From assembly GCA_913043285.1 (NCBI GenBank), contig CAJWML010000005.1:1-64000 (forward strand): 64,000 nucleotides of DNA. The letters run 5' to 3'. A model generated the notes under the pieces. It ran no database searches. It worked only from the letters and a program-made list of their open reading frames with translations, and was not told the origin of the DNA. Both the position numbers and the translations under genes were made by a program. Positions within the stretch are counted from its first letter, which is position 1. Each line of letters starts with the position of its first letter. This DNA is from CAKZNE01 sp002695025 (lineage in GTDB: Bacteria > Bacteroidota > Bacteroidia > Flavobacteriales > Schleiferiaceae). Of the stretch, positions 8,742 to 17,161 are shown in pieces.

Positions 8742-9681
8742 TATTCCCTCCGTTAACCTTGCCGACTTTCTCTCCGGAAACCCGGAACGAAAAGAGGCCT
8801 TTGTGGAAAAATTGGGTAAGGCTTATGAAGAGATTGGATTTGTAGCCGTAAAGAACCATGGCCTAAGTGACGAATTATCGGATCGCCTGTATCAACAGGT
8901 TAAGGCTTTTTTTGACCTTTCACCGGAAATAAAAGCACAATACGAGATTGACGGGTTGGCCGGCCAGCGCGGTTATACTTCCTTTGGGAAGGAGCATGCC
9001 AAGGGCCGCAATACCGGAGACCTTAAGGAGTTCTGGCATTTCGGACAATATGTGGAGGACGATGATCCCATCAGGGAAGAATACCCAGCCAATGTTGAAG
9101 TAAAGGAGTTACCTCAGTTTAATGAGGTGGGCAAAGCTGCTTACCAGACCCTGGAAAATGCCGGCCGCAATATGTTACGCGCCATTGCGCTGTATCTGGG
9201 GCTGGAAGAAACCTACTTTGACAGCCGCATCCATCATGGGAACAGCATTTTACGCCCTATCCACTATCCTCCCATCACCGATGAGCCAGAGGGTGCTGTA
9301 CGGGCGGCTGAACACGAAGATATCAATCTCATTACGCTGCTTATGGGTGCCAGTGCGGAAGGCCTGGAAGTACTCAATAAAAAAGGTGATTACGTACCGG
9401 TTACGGCACTTCCAGAGCAGATCATTGTGAACGTGGGCGATATGCTGCAGCGGCTTACCAATAATAAATTACGCAGTACCACGCACCGGGTGGTAAATCC
9501 ACCACGTGAAAAATGGGGTGAATCCCGCTACTCCATACCCTTCTTTTTACATCCACGTTCAGAAATGCTCCTGAATTGCCTGGATGAATGTATAGACGGG
9601 GAAAACCCGAAACAGTATGCGGATATTACTGCGGGTGAATACCTTAACGAACGCCTTGCCGAAATTGGCTTGAAGAAATAG
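8725..9681 (+). CDS. Isopenicillin-N-synthase-like 2OG-Fe(II) oxygenase
   Basis: A 318-residue non-heme iron dioxygenase with a DIOX_N-like N-terminal region (IPSVNLADFL, then GFVAVKNHG) and a C-terminal double-stranded beta-helix. The iron ligands are visible as HED (~residue 197) and the His of TTHRVVNP (~252). RYSIPFF (~268) is the RxS motif that binds 2-oxoglutarate. Bacterial homologues are common and mostly uncharacterised. There is no biosynthetic cluster here, so an antibiotic role should not be assumed. ATG 8725 is preferred to the TTG at 8719. Confidence 0.85.
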   Translation: MDSTHNIPSVNLADFLSGNPERKEAFVEKLGKAYEEIGFVAVKNHGLSDELSDRLYQQVKAFFDLSPEIKAQYEIDGLAGQRGYTSFGKEHAKGRNTGDLKEFWHFGQYVEDDDPIREEYPANVEVKELPQFNEVGKAAYQTLENAGRNMLRAIALYLGLEETYFDSRIHHGNSILRPIHYPPITDEPEGAVRAAEHEDINLITLLMGASAEGLEVLNKKGDYVPVTALPEQIIVNVGDMLQRLTNNKLRSTTHRVVNPPREKWGESRYSIPFFLHPRSEMLLNCLDECIDGENPKQYADITAGEYLNERLAEIGLKK

Positions 9682-9713
9682 GATTATAAGGTTCATGAGC
9701 AATCAAACGAACA

Positions 9714-9748
9714 ACTTTGATCTTTAAACCTTGAACCTGTAACTTTAA
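9714..9748 (+). repeat. Heptad repeat, five units of ACYTTRA
   Basis: Five consecutive 7-base units in phase: ACTTTGA, TCTTTAA, ACCTTGA, ACCTGTA, ACTTTAA. They fill most of the gap before the SUI1-like gene. The final units also make a TAACTTTA promoter-like box 12 bases before its ATG. Related units occur on the other side of that gene. Confidence 0.75.
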
Positions 9749-9759
9749 ACACCCCGTAC

Positions 9760-10113
9760 ATGGCCAAAGGAAAAAAACTGAATAGCCTGGAAGACCTGGG
9801 CGGCCTGGTGTATAGCACCGGATCGGCCCCGAAATTTGAAGAAGAGCACGAAGAGGAAAGTCTTCCTCCGGGAGATCAATACCTGGAAGCCCATATAGAA
9901 AAGAAAGGACGAGGCGGCAAAACAGCCGTACTCATCAAAGGCTTTGAAGGCAGTGATGACGAACTGAAGGAACTGGCCAAAAAGCTCAAAAGCCATTGTG
10001 CTGTAGGCGGCTCCTCCAAAGATGGGGAGATCATCATTCAGGGCGATGTGCGCGACAAGGCCATGGATTTCCTGAAAAAAGAAGGCTATAATGTAAAGCG
10101 GGTAGGAGGGTAA
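9760..10113 (+). CDS. SUI1/eIF1-like translation factor (YciH family)
   Basis: A 117-residue protein. The first ~45 residues are acidic and probably flexible. Residues ~46-117 form a SUI1 domain with GRGGKTAVLIKGFEG, a SHCAVGGSSKDGEI loop, IIIQGD and a C-terminal GYNVKRVGG. Homologues resemble archaeal and eukaryotic initiation factor 1 and E. coli YciH, which is linked to start-site fidelity. Its exact role in Bacteroidota, where Shine-Dalgarno sequences are rare, is not established. It is a single gene flanked on both sides by heptad repeats. Confidence 0.88.
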   Translation: MAKGKKLNSLEDLGGLVYSTGSAPKFEEEHEEESLPPGDQYLEAHIEKKGRGGKTAVLIKGFEGSDDELKELAKKLKSHCAVGGSSKDGEIIIQGDVRDKAMDFLKKEGYNVKRVGG

Positions 10114-10119
10114 TTGGTT

Positions 10120-10140
10120 GTAAAGTTTAAAGTTGAAGGT
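10120..10140 (-). repeat. Heptad repeat, three inverted units
   Basis: Three in-phase 7-base units on the plus strand, GTAAAGT, TTAAAGT and TGAAGGT, are reverse complements of the ACYTTRA unit seen at 9714-9748. They start 6 bases after the stop of the SUI1-like gene. Confidence 0.65.
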
Positions 10141-10180
10141 GCAAAAATCAAAAACTTCCTACTGAAAGACTCCCCTAGGA

Positions 10181-10208
10181 ACTTTAAACGTTGAACCTTA
10201 AACTTTCA
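10181..10208 (+). repeat. Heptad repeat, four units
   Basis: ACTTTAA, ACGTTGA, ACCTTAA and ACTTTCA lie in phase just before the stop of the convergent bshA gene. With the inverted units at 10120-10140 they could form an imperfect hairpin between the two convergent genes and perhaps act as a weak bidirectional terminator; this is inference. Confidence 0.65.
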
Positions 10209-10213
10209 ACTAA

Positions 10214-11344
10214 CTAATGACTCCCCACTAAACCCAATGCTTCCTGGTACAATTCAAAATACTTAGGACCTATTTGCTCCAGTGAGAATTTTTCGGCTTG
10301 CTGCCTGGCCTGACGCCCGAACTGGTACAAACGTGCATCACCCTGGAGGATATACAAAGCCTTTTCGGCCATACGGTCTACATCACCCACATCAGCTGTA
10401 AAACCGGTCACACCATTTATATTTACTTCGGGTATCCCCCCGGTATTGGAGGAAATAACCGGAACCCCGGCTGCCATTGCTTCCAGGGCCGCCAAACCGA
10501 AACTCTCGGCTTCTGACGGCAATAGAAAAAGATCCGATATACATAACACCCGCACTACTTCCGAGGTCTTTCCTAAGAATTTCACTTTATCTCCTATACC
10601 CAGTTCCTGAGCCTGTTGGCGCGCGCGCTCTTTTTCAGGTCCTTCGCCCAGCATAAGTAAAACAGCATTATGCTCCTTCTGTATCCGGTGAAAAACAGCC
10701 ACCACATCCGAAATGCGTTTTACCTTCCTGAAATTGGAAATATGCGTGATCACCTTTTCTCCTTTGGGGGCAAAGGCGTTTTTGCAATTATCATCCGCCT
10801 GGTAAAGGCTCAGGTCCACAAAGTTGTGGATAACCTTGATCTCCCGTGAAATATTGAATATTTCCTGGGTATCCCTTCGCAAACTTTCAGAAACGGAAGT
10901 AACCACATCGGAATTATTGATACTAAAGGTCACAGCCGGCTTATAGCTTGGATTTTTTCCAACCAGGGTAATATCCGTTCCGTGCAGGGTAGTGATTACA
11001 GGTATATTGATACCTTCTGCCTTGAGGATCTGTTTGGCCATAAAGGCTGCATAGGCATGCGGGATAGCATAATGTACATGGAGCAGATCCAGCTTATACT
11101 TTTGAGTTACCCGCACCATTTTACTGGACAAAGCCAACTCGTAGGGCTGATACTGGAAAAGGGGATAATCCTGCACGTTTACCTCGTGGTAATAGATATT
11201 TTCCTCTAATATATCCAGGCGTACCGGCTGGCTATACGTGATAAAATGAACTTTATGCCCCTGGCGGGCCAGGTATTTACCTAGTTCGGTAGCTACAACA
11301 CCACTCCCACCAAAAGTGGGATAACACACTACACCTATATTCAC
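10214..11344 (-). CDS. bshA: N-acetyl-alpha-D-glucosaminyl L-malate synthase
   Basis: A 376-residue GT4 retaining glycosyltransferase that joins GlcNAc from UDP-GlcNAc to L-malate, the first step of bacillithiol synthesis. It matches BshA closely: CYPTFGGSGVVATELG at the N-terminus, HVHYAIPHAYAA (~92), TLHGTDITLVG (~119), and the EX7E-type EAESFGLAALEAMAAG (~285). The start is GTG, overlapping the TGA of the upstream ywqK-like gene as GTGA. This suggests translational coupling. bshB and bshC are not in the window. Confidence 0.93.
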   Translation of the reverse strand: MNIGVVCYPTFGGSGVVATELGKYLARQGHKVHFITYSQPVRLDILEENIYYHEVNVQDYPLFQYQPYELALSSKMVRVTQKYKLDLLHVHYAIPHAYAAFMAKQILKAEGINIPVITTLHGTDITLVGKNPSYKPAVTFSINNSDVVTSVSESLRRDTQEIFNISREIKVIHNFVDLSLYQADDNCKNAFAPKGEKVITHISNFRKVKRISDVVAVFHRIQKEHNAVLLMLGEGPEKERARQQAQELGIGDKVKFLGKTSEVVRVLCISDLFLLPSEAESFGLAALEAMAAGVPVISSNTGGIPEVNINGVTGFTADVGDVDRMAEKALYILQGDARLYQFGRQARQQAEKFSLEQIGPKYFELYQEALGLVGSH

Positions 11345-11997
11345 CGTAGTTCGCCCTTTTTATATTTTTCCTTTTTAGTCACTTTCCCTTCCAGATCATA
11401 GATCTTCCACTTGCCTTCCTTTTCCCCGTTCAAATAATTTCCTTCCATTTTGATCTGCCCGGTATTGTAAAATTCGCGATAAATACCTTCTCGCTTATTG
11501 TTCCGGTACTGTGAAATACTTTTTACGGCACCATCCAGGTAATAGGTTTTAGCCTCTCCCTCTATAGAACCATTAATGTAATTGTACTCGGTTACTTTAT
11601 TGCCATTCTGATAATACCAAAGAGCTGCCCCTTCTTTTATGCCATTCTGGTAATTGGACTCTTCCTGCAGACTTCCACTCTCATAGTACTTTTTATATAC
11701 CCCGCTCATTATACCATCATCGTAATGAGTCTCCTCCAGCACTTCACCGGATTGCATAAAGGTTTTTACAACCCCGTGGAATTTGCCATTGCGGTAATTC
11801 TCTTCCCGAATCACATCCCCATCTACCCCGATCATCAGGCTAAATCCATTACGGATATGCCCTTTATACTGGACAACCGATTTAACCATCCCACTGGGAT
11901 GGTAGCTTACGATCACTGTGTCCTTTGGAATAATTTTTTCCTGGGCCGCCAGGCTAAGGCTGAACATCACTGATAAGAGTGCGAACCGCATTTTCAT
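11341..11997 (-). CDS. YwqK-like MORN-variant repeat protein, exported
   Basis: A 218-residue protein with a signal peptide (MKMRFALLSVMFSLSLAAQ) followed by about seven repeats of roughly 22-24 residues with the pattern NGxxxGxxxxYYxxG. These match the YwqK/MORN-2 variant repeat. Databases often label this family as antitoxin, but the signal peptide and the absence of a toxin partner make that unlikely here. It is probably periplasmic. Its 5' end overlaps the end of the GH3 fusion gene by 44 bases, and its stop overlaps the bshA start. Confidence 0.85.
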   Translation of the reverse strand: MKMRFALLSVMFSLSLAAQEKIIPKDTVIVSYHPSGMVKSVVQYKGHIRNGFSLMIGVDGDVIREENYRNGKFHGVVKTFMQSGEVLEETHYDDGIMSGVYKKYYESGSLQEESNYQNGIKEGAALWYYQNGNKVTEYNYINGSIEGEAKTYYLDGAVKSISQYRNNKREGIYREFYNTGQIKMEGNYLNGEKEGKWKIYDLEGKVTKKEKYKKGELR

Positions 11998-14914
11998 CTT
12001 TAATGGAATTATAAATTACTTCTTGAATTCTTGTTCGGGTAGACAAAGAAAGTAATTTTCGGTTTTCAGCATCCGGATGAACGCGGTTTGAAAGGAAGAT
12101 ATAGACAATCTCTTCGGTAGGATCAGCCCATGCTATGGTACCGGTAAAACCGGTATGGCCAAAGCTAAGTGGAGATACGCAGCCACAGGTAGGCCCCGCA
12201 CCACCCAATTGTGGTTTGTCAAAGCCTATTCCCCGTCTGTTATCATCGTCACAATACTGGCAGCGGGTAAATTCCTTAACCGTTACAGAGTCAAAATACT
12301 CTACCCCTCCGTATTTACCATATTGCAGGTACATCTGCATGAGCTTGGCCAGGTCATTGGCATCAGAGAAAAGCCCGGCATGCCCGGCTACTCCACCCAG
12401 CATGGCGGCACCCTGGTCGTGTACATAACCTCTCAACTCCTGCCTGCGGAATGTTTTGTCGTCCTCCGTGGGAACGATCTGATCTTCAGGAAACTTCTCC
12501 AAAGGACGGTACGTCATGGTATAGGCTCCCAAGGGACGATAGAAATTCTTGTCCACCAGTACATCCAGAGGTTCTCCCTCCACCTGCTCAATCAGGTCCA
12601 TAAAGAGGTAATACCCTAAATCGCTGTATTTATATTCCTTTTGGGGAAGCAGCTTGGAATCGTATATCCTTGCCAGTATGGTATCACGCACCGAGCGGGT
12701 GCTATAAAGATCAATAGCCACAGAATTGGGAAAATCAAAATTGCGCTCCACGGCATAATATTCCGGCAGTTGCTGGCCCTTGCTGAGGGTTTCCAGGTAA
12801 AAAGGTATCCAGGCCTGCAACCGGGCCTGGTGAGCCAGTATTTCACGTATCACCAGTTTTTCCTTGTTGGTACCCCTGGCCTGAGGCAGGTAATCCCCAA
12901 GGGTTTTATCCAGGTCTATCTTATTTTCTTCCACCAGCTTCATCAACATGGGTACACTGGCCGCCATTTTGGTAATAGAGGCCAGGTCATAAAGATCAAA
13001 CTCCGAAACGGGATGGTTCCTGGAATATGTATGAGATCCATAGGTGCGGTGAAAGATCACCTTACCCTTACGTGCCACCAACAACTGACAACCAGGCGTA
13101 GCGCGATTGCGAATGGCTTCGTCTACCAATAAATCTATCTTTTCAAGCTTATCCTTGTCCATTCCAACCTCTCCGGGTAAACCATAACCCATTCGGTGAA
13201 GTGAGGGGGTGCTGATACCGAAGCCTTCATCAAACAAGCTTGTGGTGCTCACCGGTAAACGCCCCTGGGCTCCCTCTGCACCAAATATGATCTGAGCAGC
13301 CAGACTTTCGGCATCCGGATGGTTCTGGTAGCTTATCATAACCGCACTGGCGTACTCTGCTTCGGGAAAAGAACTTAATGCATAAGGGTTGGCAAAGAGG
13401 TTCAGAATGATACTATTCTGTAGGGAAAGGCGCTTTACAAAAGTCCTGATCGAGGAGGATATTTTATAACTTTTCCACGGATTGGCATTGGAAGTATATA
13501 CGCCAACAATCACCAGGTCATACTGCGAGAGCTTACTGATCAGCTCGGTGTCATTATTATCCGTAAGGCGATACTCATCTACTTTGGCATAATACTTCAG
13601 CGTTTTGGCAAACTCACTGCCCGGATCCGTACCTGCCGTTACACAGGCTATCTTTTTATCACGGAGATCAGATACCGGCACCATTTTATCACGATTGACC
13701 ACTACGGTTACTGCGTTCCGGTAAATGTCGCGGTTCAGGATGTGGGATGATTCGGGATTAAGGTCTTCAATAAGGTTCTTTGATTCGATATGCTCTTTTT
13801 GTTCCAGGCCCATCCAGCTTTTGGTCAGCAGTATCCTGTATACCCGGTCATTGATCTCTTCTTCGGTAATACGCCCGGCTTTCAGAGCATCTCTGATCTT
13901 TTCCTTTGCGGTCTTCACATCTTCCGAAAAGAGCAGTACATCATTGCCGGCCAGCAATGCGCGAACATCCACCTCCCCGGGAGGGTACAGGTCGGCCACC
14001 CCCTTCATATTCAGGGCATCGGTGAATACCAGGCCTGTAAAACCCATTTGTTGTTTGAGGTGATCTGTGATAACCTTTTTGGATAATGACGTTGGGGTAC
14101 CGGTATTGTCCAGGGCCGGAACGTTAAGGTGCGCTACCATTACTGAACCCAGACCTTTATTAATCAATCCACCATATGGTTTAAGCTCTACAGAGTTGAG
14201 GCGCTCCATATTGTGAGATACGGTGGGTAAGGTTTTATGGGAGTCGGAATCGGTATCTCCATGACCGGGAAAATGCTTGGCACAGGCCAAAACATGCTGG
14301 TCCTGCATCCCTTTCATATAAGCTTCACTCAGTCGGGTAACATTTTCAGGATCTTCACCAAAGGAGCGGGCATTAATAATCGGATTTTCAGGATTGGTAT
14401 TGATATCGGTTACCGGTCCAAAATTGATATGGACTCCCAGCCTTTTAGAATGTTTAGCTATTTCGGCTCCCATGCGGTAGGCCAAAGCCGAATCGCGGGT
14501 GGCTCCTACCGTAAGGGGCCAGGGAAATTTAAAAGTGCTATCCAAACGCATGGAAAGGCCCCACTCTGCATCCATGGCTATCATCAAAGGAATTTTGGCA
14601 CCCTGTTGATAGATATTAGTCAAACGTGCCTGCTTTTGCGGACCACCTTGAAAGAAGATAAGACCTCCGATGTGCTCATTTTTCACCAGGTTGATGATCT
14701 CATCCTGGTGAGCCTTGCCCTTGTTGGAATAAGCCGCGATCATAAAAAGCTGCCCCAGCTTTTCATCCATACTCATGTTCTTCAGCTTTTCACGTGCCCA
14801 ACTGGTATCACCCTCCCATATTACCGAAGGACGAATGACCTGGGCATAAATCCCCATGCCGGGTCCGGATATGAAAAGGGCGAAAAGAAAAAAGGAACGC
14901 AAAGTCAGCTTCAT
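11954..14914 (-). CDS. GH3 glycosidase fused to serine beta-lactamase-like hydrolase
   Basis: A 986-residue exported protein with a signal peptide (residues 1-24). Residues ~35-390 are a GH3 catalytic domain related to NagZ-type beta-N-acetylglucosaminidases, with KHFPGHGDTDSDSH (~210) and the likely nucleophile Asp in FTDALNMKG (~300). A GH3 C-terminal-like region follows to ~560. Residues ~590-986 are a class C beta-lactamase/penicillin-binding-type serine hydrolase with SITK (Ser ~646), YSD (~763, the YxN equivalent) and HTGFTG (~925). Such fusions are known in Bacteroidota and suggest periplasmic cutting of peptidoglycan fragments, but the substrate is unproven. Confidence 0.9.
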   Translation of the reverse strand: MKLTLRSFFLFALFISGPGMGIYAQVIRPSVIWEGDTSWAREKLKNMSMDEKLGQLFMIAAYSNKGKAHQDEIINLVKNEHIGGLIFFQGGPQKQARLTNIYQQGAKIPLMIAMDAEWGLSMRLDSTFKFPWPLTVGATRDSALAYRMGAEIAKHSKRLGVHINFGPVTDINTNPENPIINARSFGEDPENVTRLSEAYMKGMQDQHVLACAKHFPGHGDTDSDSHKTLPTVSHNMERLNSVELKPYGGLINKGLGSVMVAHLNVPALDNTGTPTSLSKKVITDHLKQQMGFTGLVFTDALNMKGVADLYPPGEVDVRALLAGNDVLLFSEDVKTAKEKIRDALKAGRITEEEINDRVYRILLTKSWMGLEQKEHIESKNLIEDLNPESSHILNRDIYRNAVTVVVNRDKMVPVSDLRDKKIACVTAGTDPGSEFAKTLKYYAKVDEYRLTDNNDTELISKLSQYDLVIVGVYTSNANPWKSYKISSSIRTFVKRLSLQNSIILNLFANPYALSSFPEAEYASAVMISYQNHPDAESLAAQIIFGAEGAQGRLPVSTTSLFDEGFGISTPSLHRMGYGLPGEVGMDKDKLEKIDLLVDEAIRNRATPGCQLLVARKGKVIFHRTYGSHTYSRNHPVSEFDLYDLASITKMAASVPMLMKLVEENKIDLDKTLGDYLPQARGTNKEKLVIREILAHQARLQAWIPFYLETLSKGQQLPEYYAVERNFDFPNSVAIDLYSTRSVRDTILARIYDSKLLPQKEYKYSDLGYYLFMDLIEQVEGEPLDVLVDKNFYRPLGAYTMTYRPLEKFPEDQIVPTEDDKTFRRQELRGYVHDQGAAMLGGVAGHAGLFSDANDLAKLMQMYLQYGKYGGVEYFDSVTVKEFTRCQYCDDDNRRGIGFDKPQLGGAGPTCGCVSPLSFGHTGFTGTIAWADPTEEIVYIFLSNRVHPDAENRKLLSLSTRTRIQEVIYNSIKDENAVRTLISDVQP

Positions 14915-15052
14915 AAATGTATTTTCTTGAGCAAGCTTAAAAATAAAGAGTTTAATCCCCGTGTTATAATATTGTTCAAATAGTATTCCATACTGCAGTG
15001 TTAATAGGTATCATATTTGCCGCTTATTGTAGCAATGCCGTATATTAAATGT

Positions 15053-15060
15053 TAAATTTG
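15053..15060 (+). promoter_or_regulatory. -7 box, five bases before ATG
   Basis: A perfect TAAATTTG ends five bases before ATG 15066. Transcription would start at or next to the start codon. It probably drives the whole run from 15066 to 19880. Confidence 0.6.
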
Positions 15061-15065
15061 TCACC

Positions 15066-15341
15066 ATGGAACCACCCAAGCTTCCTACCATTTTTAAACA
15101 GGGCCGCGCCCGTAATTTCAACTACCAGCCTCTTTACTATGATGAAGAAAAAGAGCGTAGTGAGGAATTGAAACGTAAATATGCCGGTGAACCTGATAAA
15201 CTCACCCGTGAAGATTTCAGGTCACAGCTTAAGGCCGACTGGAAAAAAACGCGGAGCAGGCAGGTGGGGTCCTCCAATATGCGGCTGGTCCTCATTGTGA
15301 TCGGCCTGCTTTTAGTTAGCTATTTAATAATCAGCTCTTAA
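15066..15341 (+). CDS. Small C-terminally anchored membrane protein
   Basis: A 91-residue protein. It has a charged, soluble N-terminal part (residues 1-70, rich in Glu, Lys and Arg, with YDEEKERSEELKRKY) and one C-terminal hydrophobic helix (~72-91). It sits directly before mutL, and small proteins in this position in Bacteroidota genomes are sometimes labelled riboflavin synthase subunit beta. Nothing in the sequence supports that enzyme function. The stop overlaps the mutL start as TAATG. Confidence 0.75.
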   Translation: MEPPKLPTIFKQGRARNFNYQPLYYDEEKERSEELKRKYAGEPDKLTREDFRSQLKADWKKTRSRQVGSSNMRLVLIVIGLLLVSYLIISS

Positions 15342-17161
15342 TGCCTGATCTTATTCACCTTTTGCCGGACAGCGTGGCCAACCAGATCGCTGCCGGTGAA
15401 GTGGTACAAAGACCCGCTTCAGCGGTTAAGGAATTACTTGAAAATGCCATAGATGCCGGTGCCGACCAGATAACCCTGGTAGTGCGTGATGCCGGCAAAA
15501 CCTATATACAAGTTATTGATACCGGCAAGGGTATGAGTGAAACGGACACACGTATGTCCTTTGAACGCCATGCCACTTCCAAGATCAATACGGCCGAAGA
15601 TATTTTCACCCTGCACACCAAGGGTTTCCGGGGTGAAGCCCTGGCTTCCATTGCTGCCGTAGCCCAGGTAGAACTGCGCACACGCCCGGAAGATGAAGAA
15701 CTGGGCACCTGTCTTAAAATAGAAGGGAGCACGGTAAAGTCGCAGGAGTTTTGCAATACCCCAAAAGGTACCCGAATTGAGGTCAAAAACCTATTTTACA
15801 ACATACCGGCCAGGCGTAACTTCCTGAAGTCGGACAATGTGGAGCTACGTCATATTATTGATGAATTCCAGCGGGTGGCCATCCCCCACCCCGACATCCA
15901 TTTTACGCTTATCAATGGGAAAAGTGAACTTTTTGATCTTCCTAAAGCCGGGTTAAGGCAACGGATCGTTAATATTTTCGGGAAGAAGTTCAACGAAAAA
16001 CTGGTTCCCGTAGATGAGAAAACGCCCATTCTCAAACTGCACGGATTTATCGGTAAGCCTGAGTTTGCCAAGAAAACCCGTGGGGAGCAGTTTTTCTTTG
16101 CCAATGACCGCTTCATACGCAATGGTTATCTGCATAAGGCGGTATGTTCAGCTTTTGAAGGCTTACTTCAGGATGGAATCCACCCTACTTATTTTCTCTT
16201 CCTGGAAATTGATCCGGCCCGGATAGATGTGAACATCCATCCCACCAAAACGGAGATCAAATTTGAGGATGAAAAAGCTATTCATATAATCATCCGTACC
16301 GCGGTAAAGCATGCCCTGGGGCAATACAACATTGCTCCTACCCTTGATTTTGAAACAGACCAGCAATTCAACATGCCGGAGTTACCGAAAGGCACAGCCA
16401 TTGAAGCCCCGGGAATCACAGTTGATCCTACCTTTAATCCTTTTGAAGACCGGAGAAAAGGGCCTCGTCCCGTTTCCATAAGTTCAAATCCTTCCGGTTC
16501 CAGACCAACCCAGGATTGGGAGAGCCTCATGAACGACCTACCCGAGCTGGACGCCCCGACCCGGCAACAGGAACAAATAGAAATACAAGAAACTCCCACC
16601 AGGAAGCACTTCACGCAGGTGGGCAAAAAATACATCCTTACCTCCCATGGCTCAGGACTTATTATGATCCACCAGCAAAGAGCCCACGAACGTATTTGTT
16701 TTGAGAGGCTTATGGCATCACTGGAAAATAAGAATATTCCCAGCCAACAACTGCTGTTCCCTCAAAATATCAGCTTTTCCGCCTCGGATTTCCAGGTGGT
16801 GCAGAGTCTGATGCCACAATTACGCGAAATGGGTTTTGACATAGATGAGTTCGGCACCCATGAGGTAGTAGTGAACGGCATTCCCCTCACCCTGGAAAGT
16901 AATGACATCCAGGTGGTCCTGGATCAACTGATCGAGAATGAAAAAGACTTCAGGGGCAATGAAAAAGAGGATCACCTTCAAAAAATGGCACAAATTCTGG
17001 CCAAAGTGTCAGCTATAAAAATTGGCAAGAAAATGGAACAGGAAGAGATGCACCATTTGGTAGATGAACTATTTGCGTGCAGCTCACCTTATGTAAGCCT
17101 CAACGGCAAACCGGTGATCATTAATTTGAACCTTGAGGATATCGATAAATCGTTTAACTAG
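15341..17161 (+). CDS. mutL: DNA mismatch repair protein MutL
   Basis: A 606-residue GHKL-family ATPase. N-terminal ATP-binding motifs are clear: KELLENAIDAG, DTGKGM and GFRGEALASIAAV. A transducer domain extends to ~330, then a Pro-rich linker (~345-415) and a C-terminal dimerisation domain. The endonuclease motif DQHA(X)2E(X)4E of MutH-less bacteria is degenerate: the aligned stretch reads HQQRAHERICFE (~442), keeping both Glu but losing Asp and His. A CPHGRP-like motif is also not evident near the C-terminus. The start overlaps the upstream gene by one base. Confidence 0.95.
   Translation: MPDLIHLLPDSVANQIAAGEVVQRPASAVKELLENAIDAGADQITLVVRDAGKTYIQVIDTGKGMSETDTRMSFERHATSKINTAEDIFTLHTKGFRGEALASIAAVAQVELRTRPEDEELGTCLKIEGSTVKSQEFCNTPKGTRIEVKNLFYNIPARRNFLKSDNVELRHIIDEFQRVAIPHPDIHFTLINGKSELFDLPKAGLRQRIVNIFGKKFNEKLVPVDEKTPILKLHGFIGKPEFAKKTRGEQFFFANDRFIRNGYLHKAVCSAFEGLLQDGIHPTYFLFLEIDPARIDVNIHPTKTEIKFEDEKAIHIIIRTAVKHALGQYNIAPTLDFETDQQFNMPELPKGTAIEAPGITVDPTFNPFEDRRKGPRPVSISSNPSGSRPTQDWESLMNDLPELDAPTRQQEQIEIQETPTRKHFTQVGKKYILTSHGSGLIMIHQQRAHERICFERLMASLENKNIPSQQLLFPQNISFSASDFQVVQSLMPQLREMGFDIDEFGTHEVVVNGIPLTLESNDIQVVLDQLIENEKDFRGNEKEDHLQKMAQILAKVSAIKIGKKMEQEEMHHLVDELFACSSPYVSLNGKPVIINLNLEDIDKSFN

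Noticed and set aside
8725..9681. Beta-lactam biosynthesis, from the isopenicillin N synthase likeness
   Set aside because: No ACV synthetase or other pathway genes are present; it is a generic family member.
11341..11997. Toxin-antitoxin system suggested by the YwqK family name
   Set aside because: The protein is exported, and no toxin-like gene adjoins it.
14237..14983. 248-residue plus-strand open frame
   Set aside because: It is antisense to the GH3 fusion gene, with a composition typical of shadow frames.
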